64,000 bases of DNA from Pedobacter caeni (GTDB lineage Bacteria > Bacteroidota > Bacteroidia > Sphingobacteriales > Sphingobacteriaceae), in the NCBI RefSeq assembly GCF_900129215.1, contig NZ_FQUQ01000001.1, positions 372,001-436,000 on the forward strand, given 5' to 3'. The translations under genes and the position numbers were made by a program. Under the pieces are notes generated by a model. The model made no database searches and was not told the DNA's origin. It saw only the letters and a program-made list of their open reading frames with translations. Numbering within the stretch: position 1 is the first letter of the stretch; each line of letters starts with the position of its first letter. Below are positions 7,688 through 15,263 of the stretch, in pieces.

Positions 7688-8449
7688 TCACCATTTCGGT
7701 ACGCCTTTTTTAAAGAACTGGCCAGGGCTTTCGCCTGTAAATATCTTGAAATCCCTGTTGAAATGGGCCTGATCGAAGAAACCGGTTTCCATGGAAACTG
7801 CGGTGAGGTTTTGATGCGGTTGGTAAGTGCTGATGACAGACTGGATCCTGACGATGGAGGAGAAGTGTTTCGGAGAGATGCCTGCCTGCGCACGGAAGCG
7901 CTTTTCGAAAGAATCGATATTGATGTTCAGCGCAGCAGCAAGATCTTTTATTTTATAATTGCCTTTCCTGAATTTAATCATATCGACAGCCTTACTGATC
8001 ATTGGATCTTTATCGTTTGTTTTGAGTTGTGTAATCAGGAAGTTTTCGACCATCACGACCCTCTCGGCATGCGTTTGAGCCATGTCCAGGCTTTCTTCAA
8101 GTCGCTGAACCTGTTCAGCAGGAAACACATTGTCCAGATTTTCGGTTAAACCCGATAATTCATTTAAAGGCATGTTTATAAATGCTGCGGCACCGCCCTC
8201 CCTGAAAAGCACGAGCAATACGGCAGAACCGGAAGTATAGTGAACTGGTCGTGCCACTCTGTGTATGCCTGTAATTCCGAAGCCCAGACTCGTATCGTTG
8301 AGATATATTGCACCTTTAAAACGCAAAGCCATCACGGGTGCAGTGCCAGGCAGGAGCTGACGCGTTAAATCACCTTCACTTTCTGTAACCAGAAATCGGC
8401 TTACAAAAGGTTTAAGCACATCGGACGGAAGAAATTGATGGACTTTCAT
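7688..8449 (-). CDS. AraC-family regulator with DUF6597-like N-terminus
   Basis: The 253-residue protein opens like DUF6597 regulators (PSDVLKPFVSRFLVTES, LPGTAPVMALRFKG), a ligand or protein sensing half. Residues about 155-250 hold the AraC helix-turn-helix pair (KIKDLAAALNINIDSFEKRF, then LTAVSMETGFFDQAHFNRDF). It lies upstream of the dehalogenase gene in the same orientation with an 83-bp gap, so co-transcription or direct control is likely. The ligand is unknown. Confidence 0.87.
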   Translation of the reverse strand: MKVHQFLPSDVLKPFVSRFLVTESEGDLTRQLLPGTAPVMALRFKGAIYLNDTSLGFGITGIHRVARPVHYTSGSAVLLVLFREGGAAAFINMPLNELSGLTENLDNVFPAEQVQRLEESLDMAQTHAERVVMVENFLITQLKTNDKDPMISKAVDMIKFRKGNYKIKDLAAALNINIDSFEKRFRAQAGISPKHFSSIVRIQSVISTYQPHQNLTAVSMETGFFDQAHFNRDFKIFTGESPGQFFKKGVPKW

Positions 8450-8468
8450 TTCAAACGTTTTATACCAT

Positions 8469-8476
8469 CAAATATA
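8469..8476 (-). promoter_or_regulatory. Predicted -7 element (TATATTTG) of the AraC-dehalogenase unit
   Basis: TATATTTG on the minus strand fits TAnnTTTG, 20 bp upstream of the ATG at 8449. No convincing -33 TTG is present. Confidence 0.4.
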
Positions 8477-8657
8477 ACCGGTTTTTTGTTTTTCTGTGTT
8501 GATTTTATCAGATGTCTTACCATCAGGGTCAAATATATATCCATGGCTCAAAGAAGAATTGGTCGCTATATTGGAGGCAGGTATGGTGAGGCCAGGCAAG
8601 ACGTTTCTGTAGAAATTTGTATTGTCACAGAAAAGATTGAAATTTGCAACTCGCATT

Positions 8658-9560
8658 ATGGCTAAGACAACAGAATCACTTGAAGAGTTTTACAGACATA
8701 AGTTATACCAACCTCTGTTAAATTCGACTCATATCGGGCAGTTCAATGTGTTCCGGATTAAGGATCAGATAAAGTCTAATTCTTCATCTCCTACCTATAT
8801 CCGTCGGGATTTTTATAAGATCATGCTGTTTCAAGGTGAAAATATCTTTCATTTCAGCAATAAAAGTATTCCCATAAAAGGGAGCACTTTGCTGTTTTTT
8901 AATCCGCGGGTGCCTTATACTTATGATGCACTTCGGATAGATACAGATGGCTTTTTTTGTGTTTTTAAAGATGAATTGTTTTTAAAAAATCAAGGAATGA
9001 ATCTGAGCGAACTTCCCTTGTTTTCTCCTGCGGAACGGCCGGTATTTATACTGGGGCTTGAGGATAATAAAGAAGTAAACAGGTGCTTCGAAAAGATGAT
9101 CAGTGAGTTTAATGGAAATTACATCTATAAATATGAACTGATAAAGAATTATATAATGGAGTTGATTCATTTAGGAATGAAGCTTCAGCCTACGCCAGAG
9201 GTTTATCAACATCCTGATGCAAGTTCCCGAATTACCGCTGTTTTTGTTGAACTCCTGGAGCGTCAGTTTCCTATAGAATCAACCGCCCAGCGCTTTGAAC
9301 TGCGTTCACCGAAGATATTTGCAGATCGCCTTGCAGTTCACGTCAATTACCTGAACCGTGCGATAAAGAAGAACACAGGACGCACAACTACAGATCATAT
9401 TTTTGAACGATTGACCAGTGAAGCTAAAATGCTGTTGCGCCATACCAACTGGAGCGTAGCAGAAATTGGTTACACCCTTGGGTTTGAAGATCCGGCTCAT
9501 TTTAATCACTTTTTTAAAAAAAGAACAAAAAACACCCCGCTCAGCTTCAGATCGGTTTGA
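8658..9560 (+). CDS. AraC-family transcriptional regulator
   Basis: The ATG at 8658 gives 300 residues; a TTG at 8622 would add 12 residues with no support. The N-terminal half is a cupin-like sensor (FYKIMLFQGENIFHFSNKSI, STLLFFNPRVPYTYD). The C-terminal 100 residues hold the AraC DNA-binding pair (RLAVHVNYLNRAIKKNTG, then SVAEIGYTLGFEDPAHFNHF). It is followed 71 bp later by an SDR oxidoreductase in the same direction, a common regulator-target pairing in Bacteroidota. The inducer is unknown. Confidence 0.88.
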   Translation: MAKTTESLEEFYRHKLYQPLLNSTHIGQFNVFRIKDQIKSNSSSPTYIRRDFYKIMLFQGENIFHFSNKSIPIKGSTLLFFNPRVPYTYDALRIDTDGFFCVFKDELFLKNQGMNLSELPLFSPAERPVFILGLEDNKEVNRCFEKMISEFNGNYIYKYELIKNYIMELIHLGMKLQPTPEVYQHPDASSRITAVFVELLERQFPIESTAQRFELRSPKIFADRLAVHVNYLNRAIKKNTGRTTTDHIFERLTSEAKMLLRHTNWSVAEIGYTLGFEDPAHFNHFFKKRTKNTPLSFRSV

Positions 9561-9631
9561 ATTTGACAATTAATGGTTCGTATCAAACAATTTTAATGAC
9601 CCTATCGTCCATAATTTTGTTAAAAAAAGTT

Positions 9632-10465
9632 ATGGATAGAAATAAGGTATGGTTTATTACCGGCGCATCTAAAGGCTTAGGCTTGTCGCTGGTTAAACAA
9701 TTATTAATAAAGGGGTATAAGGTTGCAGCGACTACCCGAAAGGTCAATGCTTTTGATTCAATTATTGGTGACCAGGAAAATTTCTTACCGTTGGTTGTGG
9801 ATCTTAAAAGCGAAGCGTCTGTAGCAAACTCCTTCAGAGACACCGTTAACAAATTTGGCAAATTAGACGTCGTCATCAATAATGCAGGTTATGGACTGGG
9901 GGGAGCATTGGAAGAGCTGACAACAGAAGAAATAGCTGAAAATTTTGAAGTTAACTTCTTTGCTATTGTACGGGTGATTCAACAAGCCCTTCCTTATATG
10001 AGAAAGCAAGGCTCTGGTTTTATCATCAACATTTCCTCCATTGCGGGCTTTGCTCCAGGCACAGGCTGGTCTATGTATTCAGCAGCTAAGTTTGCAGTAA
10101 GCGGCCTGTCAAACGCGCTGGCAAATGATTTGAAGCCGCTAGGTATATACGTCGCCAATGTAATGCCTGGCTGGTTCAGAACCAACTTTGCAAAGTCTGA
10201 CTCTATTGTCTACAATAAAAAACGCATTGAAGATTATGATTATCTGAGGGAGTTCCATGAAAAGATGAATCGTATTGATGGCGAACAGTTAGGTGACCCA
10301 GACAAGGTTGCTGAGGTGTTTATTCGCCTGGTGAATAGTAAGAATCCTGCGGTAGATCTCTTCCTTGGTAGTGATGCGTTCGGCCGTGCAAAGGCCAGAT
10401 TAGAATTGCTTAATCGTCAATTGGATGAATGGAAATTGCTAAGCTACTCGACTGATTTTGATTAA
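9632..10465 (+). CDS. Short-chain dehydrogenase/reductase (classical SDR)
   Basis: The ATG at 9632 is chosen because TGASKGLG (residues 10-17) then falls at the normal SDR position; the longer frame begins at a TTG inside the upstream gene's stop region. NNAG (83-86), the Ser in ISSIAG (135-136), and Y149-x3-K153 (MYSAAKFA) complete the NAD(P)-dependent active site. The extended C-terminal region with MPGWFRTNF and an end like that of longer SDRs fits enzymes of about 280 residues. The substrate is unknown. It probably forms a unit with the preceding AraC regulator. Confidence 0.9.
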   Translation: MDRNKVWFITGASKGLGLSLVKQLLIKGYKVAATTRKVNAFDSIIGDQENFLPLVVDLKSEASVANSFRDTVNKFGKLDVVINNAGYGLGGALEELTTEEIAENFEVNFFAIVRVIQQALPYMRKQGSGFIINISSIAGFAPGTGWSMYSAAKFAVSGLSNALANDLKPLGIYVANVMPGWFRTNFAKSDSIVYNKKRIEDYDYLREFHEKMNRIDGEQLGDPDKVAEVFIRLVNSKNPAVDLFLGSDAFGRAKARLELLNRQLDEWKLLSYSTDFD

Positions 10466-10692
10466 ATATGTGTTATAATGATGATCCTTAAGTCAAATCC
10501 GCGTTTTTAAACATAGGTAGTCTAATTTATTTTATTCTCCTTTTAGTCGGTAAGTTAATTGATGAATTTGGAGTTTAAGCATTACTTTTACCACAAATTT
10601 ATACTAAAAATAAATGATGAAATGGAACGGAGTGTTGAAGTGTAAAGGGCAACAAACACATCTTTGATTTATTTAACGGATTAAGGTCTCAA

Positions 10693-11571
10693 ATGAAAAA
10701 AGAAAAAGCACAAACGGCGAAGGTCAAAACTTACCATTTTCTGCCCAATAAATATGGGCGGGAACTGCTGTTGGATATTGGTCGGGTAGAAGTGTTAAAT
10801 CACTATGTGCTTGATCCCACCTTACATCAGCTCAGCTTTTACGAAATTCTATTTATAGAGCAGGGAAAAGGGATTTTTTCATTGGACGATCACAAAATGA
10901 CGATTGCTCCAGGCACCATCATTTTTACCAGTCCCGGACAAGTGCGGCATTGGGATATTGAAGAACCGGTAAAGGGCTATACCTTATTCTTTGAAAAAGA
11001 ATTTCTCCATCTGTTTTTTTCAGACCATTTGTTTCTATACAGGTTTCAATATTTCCATCAATATTCCCGGCCCGCAGAAATGCAAATGCCGGAAAAAGCT
11101 TTTGCGCAATGTCTGAAACTGGTGCATACCATCGAACAGGAGTTTTCCGGTCTTCAGAATGACAGTAGCCATTTAATAAGGGCTATTTTGTACCAGTTGC
11201 TTGTTGTCCTGAACCGTTATTACGCCAATACCTATCATCTGCAAAGCGACACCTCTGTACATGCGGATTTTTACAGGTTCCGGGCTTTATTGGAAAAGGA
11301 GTTTAGGGCCCATCACGATATGCTCAGTTACACAAAAATGCTGAATATCAGCCCTGGCAATCTTAGAAAGCTCTGCAAGCAATACAGCGGACTCTCTGCT
11401 CAGCAAATGATCCATCAGAAGTTGATCTCGGAGATAAAGAAAGCCTTATTTTATAATAAGTCTGCCAAAGAGATCACCTATGAGTTCGGTTTTTCTGATC
11501 CCTCCAATTTTAACCGTTTTTTTAAAAAGCTTACCGGCGCTACACCACAACAATATAAGGACCAACTTTAA
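10693..11571 (+). CDS. AraC-family regulator with cupin sensor domain
   Basis: The 292-residue protein has a cupin-type N-terminus (ILFIEQGKGIFSLDDHKMTI, PGTIIFTSPGQVRHWDI) and a C-terminal AraC DNA-binding region (LSYTKMLNISPGNLRKLC, then ITYEFGFSDPSNFNRFFKKL). The tract of Tyr/His/Phe-rich residues in the middle is the linker usual in this group. The 227-bp gap before it shows no gene and no strong promoter. Directly downstream lie two TGACCATT repeats 20 bp apart and then an exported beta-helix gene, its probable target. Confidence 0.88.
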   Translation: MKKEKAQTAKVKTYHFLPNKYGRELLLDIGRVEVLNHYVLDPTLHQLSFYEILFIEQGKGIFSLDDHKMTIAPGTIIFTSPGQVRHWDIEEPVKGYTLFFEKEFLHLFFSDHLFLYRFQYFHQYSRPAEMQMPEKAFAQCLKLVHTIEQEFSGLQNDSSHLIRAILYQLLVVLNRYYANTYHLQSDTSVHADFYRFRALLEKEFRAHHDMLSYTKMLNISPGNLRKLCKQYSGLSAQQMIHQKLISEIKKALFYNKSAKEITYEFGFSDPSNFNRFFKKLTGATPQQYKDQL

Positions 11572-11572
11572 T

Positions 11573-11600
11573 TGACCATTTATAGTTCAAAATGACCATT
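11573..11600. promoter_or_regulatory. Direct repeat TGACCATT x2 (20-bp period), candidate AraC site
   Basis: TGACCATT occurs at 11573-11580 and 11593-11600, placing both copies on one face of the helix. A -7-like TAGTTTTG lies at 11620-11627 with no TTG at the -33 position, as expected for an activator-dependent promoter. That -7 box would give a very short leader before the ATG at 11643. Confidence 0.55.
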
Positions 11601-11642
11601 TTAGAAGATGGGCTAACGCTAGTTTTGAAAAAAAAAACTAAC

Positions 11643-12701
11643 ATGATCAAGAACTTATTGGGCCTCCTTTTATTGCTTACGACAGCAATGGTGTCATCAG
11701 CACAACAACTATACATAAATCCCCGGATTGGCAATGATGTAAATTCAGGAACAAAGGAGCAGCCCTTAAAGACCATCGCTGAAGCGGCAAAGCGTGTAAA
11801 TGTGAACGAACATCCGGGCTCAACTACCATCACACTCTCAGAGGGCATACATCTGTTAACAGAAACCGTTGTATTCACAAACAACAAGTATACCGATGAA
11901 AGTCGTCTGGTTATTTGTGCGGAAATTATGCCGGACGATCCGGGCTGGACACCTCAGAAAATGCCTGTTGTGGTAACCGCTGTCCCTCTTAAACCTGGTG
12001 TGGGTGGAGAAGAGGCGAGAGGATTGCAACCAGAAGTTGACCATGTCACAATTGAAGGCTTAAGATTTACAGGGAGTCCGGACTATGCTTATATAGATGA
12101 TCAGAATCTTCGTCGTTCCTATCCGATTTGGCGGGATGGCAAAAAACTAGACGACCTTGTCATCACGCAATGTCTGTTTGCTGGTAATGTTGATGTATTA
12201 CCACTGCATGTTGGGGTAATTGCCAATGGCTATGGTCTGGTGATTGACCATTGCGTCTTTTTCAATTGTAAGATTCCTGTTGTGTTCTGGCAAAGTGAAA
12301 ACGGGAGAGGCAGGCGTAACGCCATGCGTTATTGTCTTGTTTATGGGGGCTATTTTAGTGGTGTCTGGACCACAAAAAGTACAGATGGAGACAATTTCGA
12401 ATTTCACCATAATATTATAGCCAATAGCAGCACAGTCTGGATAAGAGAAAAAGGAAGTACAAACCGATACAAAGCTTCTGATTGCCTTTTCACAGACTAT
12501 ACCAATCTGGCAGGATTTGGAAGTGGTCCGTTGAGTGATAACAATGCAACTTCAACCGATTTTCTGGAAATGAAAAACATACGGACCACAGGTGCCGTTC
12601 AAATTGAAAAAGATCAGAGCAAAAAAAATTACCTCCAATTATCAGAGGGCTCAATTGGTGCAGACTTAAAAGCAGGACTCTTTAAAAGGAAGACGCTTTA
12701 A
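11643..12701 (+). CDS. Exported right-handed beta-helix (pectate-lyase-like) protein
   Basis: The ATG at 11643 begins a clean signal peptide (LLGLLLLLTTAMVSSAQQ); an earlier in-frame ATG at 11592 lies inside the direct repeat and is unlikely. The mature start LYINPRIGNDVNSGTKEQPL, then KTIAEAAKRV, is the DUF1565-like opening of parallel beta-helix proteins. Later rungs (VTIEGLRFTGSPDYAY, LVIDHCVFFNCKIPVVFWQS, FEFHHNIIANSSTVWI) are typical of surface polysaccharide lyases or hydrolases. At 352 residues it is shorter than many relatives. No catalytic residues can be assigned. It lies directly behind an AraC regulator. Confidence 0.78.
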   Translation: MIKNLLGLLLLLTTAMVSSAQQLYINPRIGNDVNSGTKEQPLKTIAEAAKRVNVNEHPGSTTITLSEGIHLLTETVVFTNNKYTDESRLVICAEIMPDDPGWTPQKMPVVVTAVPLKPGVGGEEARGLQPEVDHVTIEGLRFTGSPDYAYIDDQNLRRSYPIWRDGKKLDDLVITQCLFAGNVDVLPLHVGVIANGYGLVIDHCVFFNCKIPVVFWQSENGRGRRNAMRYCLVYGGYFSGVWTTKSTDGDNFEFHHNIIANSSTVWIREKGSTNRYKASDCLFTDYTNLAGFGSGPLSDNNATSTDFLEMKNIRTTGAVQIEKDQSKKNYLQLSEGSIGADLKAGLFKRKTL

Positions 12702-12736
12702 GAGGAACAGATAAACAATGTATTTGCGCTAATCAC

Positions 12737-12766
12737 ACTGTTCATGCCATTAATACCACTGTTTGC
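12737..12766. promoter_or_regulatory. Candidate LytTR binding site (ACTGTT direct repeats, 21-bp period)
   Basis: ACTGTTCAT (12737-12745) and ACTGTTTGC (12758-12766) are separated by 12 bp, the spacing known for LytTR regulators, and each agrees with the family half-site except at one or two positions. The site is 97 bp upstream of the LytS gene. A -7-like TAATATTG lies at 12799-12806, so the repeats would sit about 45-75 bp before the transcription start. Confidence 0.6.
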
Positions 12767-12862
12767 GTATTAAATTTCATCATGGTCTCTTTATCTTCTA
12801 ATATTGCACCGTAGAAAGGATATTGATCCAATACCTCTACATTTATAGAAGAAAAAAGAAAC

Positions 12863-13900
12863 ATGCAGCACATTAGAAAACACTGGAAGCAGATACTCAC
12901 CATATTAATGATCTACACGCTCTGGTCAGTGATTGCTTTCCTGTCTCTTGTCGTATTGCAGGGGCTGCCTACCACCCTCACACAGTTTGGGCAGGGTAGT
13001 CAGCTCTATATCAATTTCGTTCATTCGATTGTTAAAGGGACTATTGTGTATTACCTTTTAATCTATCATCTGGCTATTCCGATGATAAAGAGCCGGATCT
13101 GGAAAAAGCCAATGTTGAAATGTGTCCTGCTTTTTATACTGCTTACCGGATACGAGTATATCTACAATTTCCATATTGCACCAACCGGAATTGGAAATAG
13201 TTCTGTAAATACCTTTATCATAGCTGCAATCTGCCTAGATGTGATCATGGTACTGGTGTCCATCTTTTTGGCAACGCTGATCAACGCTGAGGAAATGCGC
13301 AAGCATAAAGATGAGCTGGAAAAGGAAAAACTCAAAGCAGAGCTTTCTGCAATCAAATATCAGATCAACCCACACTTCCTGTTCAATTCTCTGAGTTTTA
13401 TTTACACAAAAACGGTGAAAACCAGTCCTGAAGCAGCACGGGCGGTAAACCTGCTTTCAGAAATCATGGCCTATGCGCTGGATGATTGGGATGAACTTGG
13501 GACAGTGCCGCTGGCATTGGAGGTGGAGCAGATGAAAAGGGTGATAGAGATGAACCAGATCCGCTTCAACCACACACTGAAGATAAAGTATGAGGAGAAT
13601 ATAGAAGACAGTGTGGCCCATATCCCGATCCTATCCCTGGTGACCCTGGTAGAAAACGCATTTAAACATGGCGATATGAATGATGGACAGAATCATATCA
13701 GCATAGAGTTGAAGGCCACCAGGAGCCGGATCTATTTCCGTGTCAGTAATAAAAAGAAAAAAGGCCCTAAAGAACCTTCAACAGGGATAGGCCTGAATAA
13801 TGTGCAACAGCGTCTGCAGCTCATGTACGGAATCAGGCAATCTTTTACCATTAAAGAAGACGAAAACTATTATATGAATGAAATCTCCATTAACCTTTAG
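12863..13900 (+). CDS. LytS-type sensor histidine kinase
   Basis: The 345-residue protein has four predicted membrane helices in the first 140 residues and a charged coiled-coil linker (EEMRKHKDELEKEKLKAELS). The His_kinase segment YQINPHFLFNSLSFIYTK follows, with the His that accepts phosphate. HATPase features include LVTLVENAFKHG (N box) and GIGLNNVQQRLQLMYG. This is the usual YehU/LytS-like layout in Bacteroidota. The gene precedes a LytTR regulator by 5 bp, so the two form an operon. The signal is unknown. Confidence 0.9.
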   Translation: MQHIRKHWKQILTILMIYTLWSVIAFLSLVVLQGLPTTLTQFGQGSQLYINFVHSIVKGTIVYYLLIYHLAIPMIKSRIWKKPMLKCVLLFILLTGYEYIYNFHIAPTGIGNSSVNTFIIAAICLDVIMVLVSIFLATLINAEEMRKHKDELEKEKLKAELSAIKYQINPHFLFNSLSFIYTKTVKTSPEAARAVNLLSEIMAYALDDWDELGTVPLALEVEQMKRVIEMNQIRFNHTLKIKYEENIEDSVAHIPILSLVTLVENAFKHGDMNDGQNHISIELKATRSRIYFRVSNKKKKGPKEPSTGIGLNNVQQRLQLMYGIRQSFTIKEDENYYMNEISINL

Positions 13901-13905
13901 ACCAT

Positions 13906-14658
13906 ATGATCAACTGTATAGTAATAGATGATGAAGCACATGCAATCGAACTGTTGACATTGCACATCGAACAGACGCCCTTCCTGAAACTGACAGGTAC
14001 TGCAATGAACCCTGTAGTGGCATTGCAGCTGTTAAATTCGATTGAAGTAGACCTGATCTTTCTGGACATTCATATGCCTGATATGTCTGGAATCGAGTTT
14101 CTTCAGGTGATCAACAGTAAGTACAAGGTCATTTTAACCACTGCATTCAGAGAGTATGCACTGGAAGGCTTTGACCATCAGGTGGTAGATTATCTTCTAA
14201 AACCGATCTTTTTTCCACGTTTTCTAAAGTCGGTACAACGAGCTCAGGAGATGTTATCTGCTGCGAAAAAAGAAGCCGATGATTTCATTCTGGTAAAGAC
14301 GGAATACAAAGGGAAATTGCTGAAGATCAAAATAGAAGATATCCTATATATTGAAGGAAAAGGGAAATATGTATGTTTCCATACCCGTGGGGGAGATGAG
14401 GTCTCAACACTGCTGAATATAGGAAGACTAAAAGAAACACTTGCCAGCGACCGTTTCTTCAGAATCCATAAATCTTTCATTATCGCAGTCCCATATATTG
14501 TGATGATTCATGGCAATATGTTGCAGTTGGAGTTTACCTCAACAAAGGTGCCTATCGGACAGACCTATCGGGATGCTTTTATGAAACAGATGACTGATAA
14601 AGTAATTACCAATAATAACGGGGATGGCTCTGCCCAATTACCACAACAGGAGCAATAA
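13906..14658 (+). CDS. LytTR-family response regulator
   Basis: The receiver domain (residues 1-120) has acidic residues in VIDDEAH, the phosphoacceptor Asp in LIFLDIHMPDMSG and the conserved Lys in DYLLKPI. The LytTR DNA-binding domain covers about 140-240 (KIEDILYIEGKGKYVCFHT, LKETLASDRFFRIHKSFII). It ends in a short Gln-rich tail. It is the partner of the upstream LytS kinase, and the direct repeats at 12737-12766 suggest it controls its own operon. A lipoprotein gene starts 20 bp downstream and probably shares the transcript. Confidence 0.92.
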   Translation: MINCIVIDDEAHAIELLTLHIEQTPFLKLTGTAMNPVVALQLLNSIEVDLIFLDIHMPDMSGIEFLQVINSKYKVILTTAFREYALEGFDHQVVDYLLKPIFFPRFLKSVQRAQEMLSAAKKEADDFILVKTEYKGKLLKIKIEDILYIEGKGKYVCFHTRGGDEVSTLLNIGRLKETLASDRFFRIHKSFIIAVPYIVMIHGNMLQLEFTSTKVPIGQTYRDAFMKQMTDKVITNNNGDGSAQLPQQEQ

Positions 14659-14678
14659 CAAATAATACAATTAAAAAA

Positions 14679-15080
14679 ATGAGAAAACTACCATTTATCA
14701 AATCAGCAGGAATTTTAATGATTGCCCTGGCATCAGCCTGCGCAACGCCATATTTTGGCAAGACCTTTACCCCGACACAAAATGTGGATATGTACCTCGA
14801 TGCCGCAGACGTAAAAAAAACATATGAAGTGATGGGTACATCAGATGTAGACCAGGGATTCAGTTCGCTGAACGCTTTGCAGCAAAAAGTGATCGAGCTT
14901 GGTAAAACCAAGGGAGCAGACGGCGTAATCATGAAGTTGACCGAAGAGGTTACCGGTAGCACCAAGAACGATTTTGGGACTACAGATAAGGGTAAACAAA
15001 ACAACACCTACTCCAGTAGCTCGATCACCACGAACACGAAGGTGAAAAAGGTTCAGGCAACTTTTATCAAATACAAATAG
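14679..15080 (+). CDS. Small predicted lipoprotein of unknown function
   Basis: The 133-residue protein has a lipoprotein signal: MRKLPFIKSAGILMIALASA followed by the lipobox Cys at residue 21. The mature part (about 112 residues) contains VDMYLDAADVKKTYEVMG and LQQKVIELGKTKGADGVIM, which recall small periplasmic proteins where a loop brings residues GADG to a turn, but I cannot name a family. It follows the LytS/LytTR pair with a 20-bp gap and is probably the last gene of that operon, perhaps its main output. A large-stem terminator follows. Confidence 0.7.
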   Translation: MRKLPFIKSAGILMIALASACATPYFGKTFTPTQNVDMYLDAADVKKTYEVMGTSDVDQGFSSLNALQQKVIELGKTKGADGVIMKLTEEVTGSTKNDFGTTDKGKQNNTYSSSSITTNTKVKKVQATFIKYK

Positions 15081-15089
15081 AACCCGCTT

Positions 15090-15151
15090 AACCAGTACCT
15101 GCCCGAAAGGGCCTCCCATGTTTTCATCCCCAATATAACTGGTTCTCCTTT
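15090..15151 (+). terminator. Terminator after the LytTR-lipoprotein operon (nested hairpin)
   Basis: AACCAGT (15090-15096) pairs with ACTGGTT (15138-15144), with an inner GCCC-gaaa-GGGC hairpin at 15101-15112. CTCC and a run of seven T follow the outer stem. The long loop makes this less certain than a compact hairpin. Confidence 0.45.
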
Positions 15152-15263
15152 TTTTATTCCAGAATACCCAGGTCGCTTAATCCTAAATGCGATCCAGGGA
15201 ATGCTTTGGCCTGTTTGATCGTTGCCGGGGATGAAACATTTTGGGTGTAGAAGAAGGAATACC

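Noticed and set aside
7763..8149. Long antisense frame over the AraC regulator gene
   Set aside because: It is the opposite strand of a well-supported AraC gene with no start context or domain; many such antisense frames exist here.
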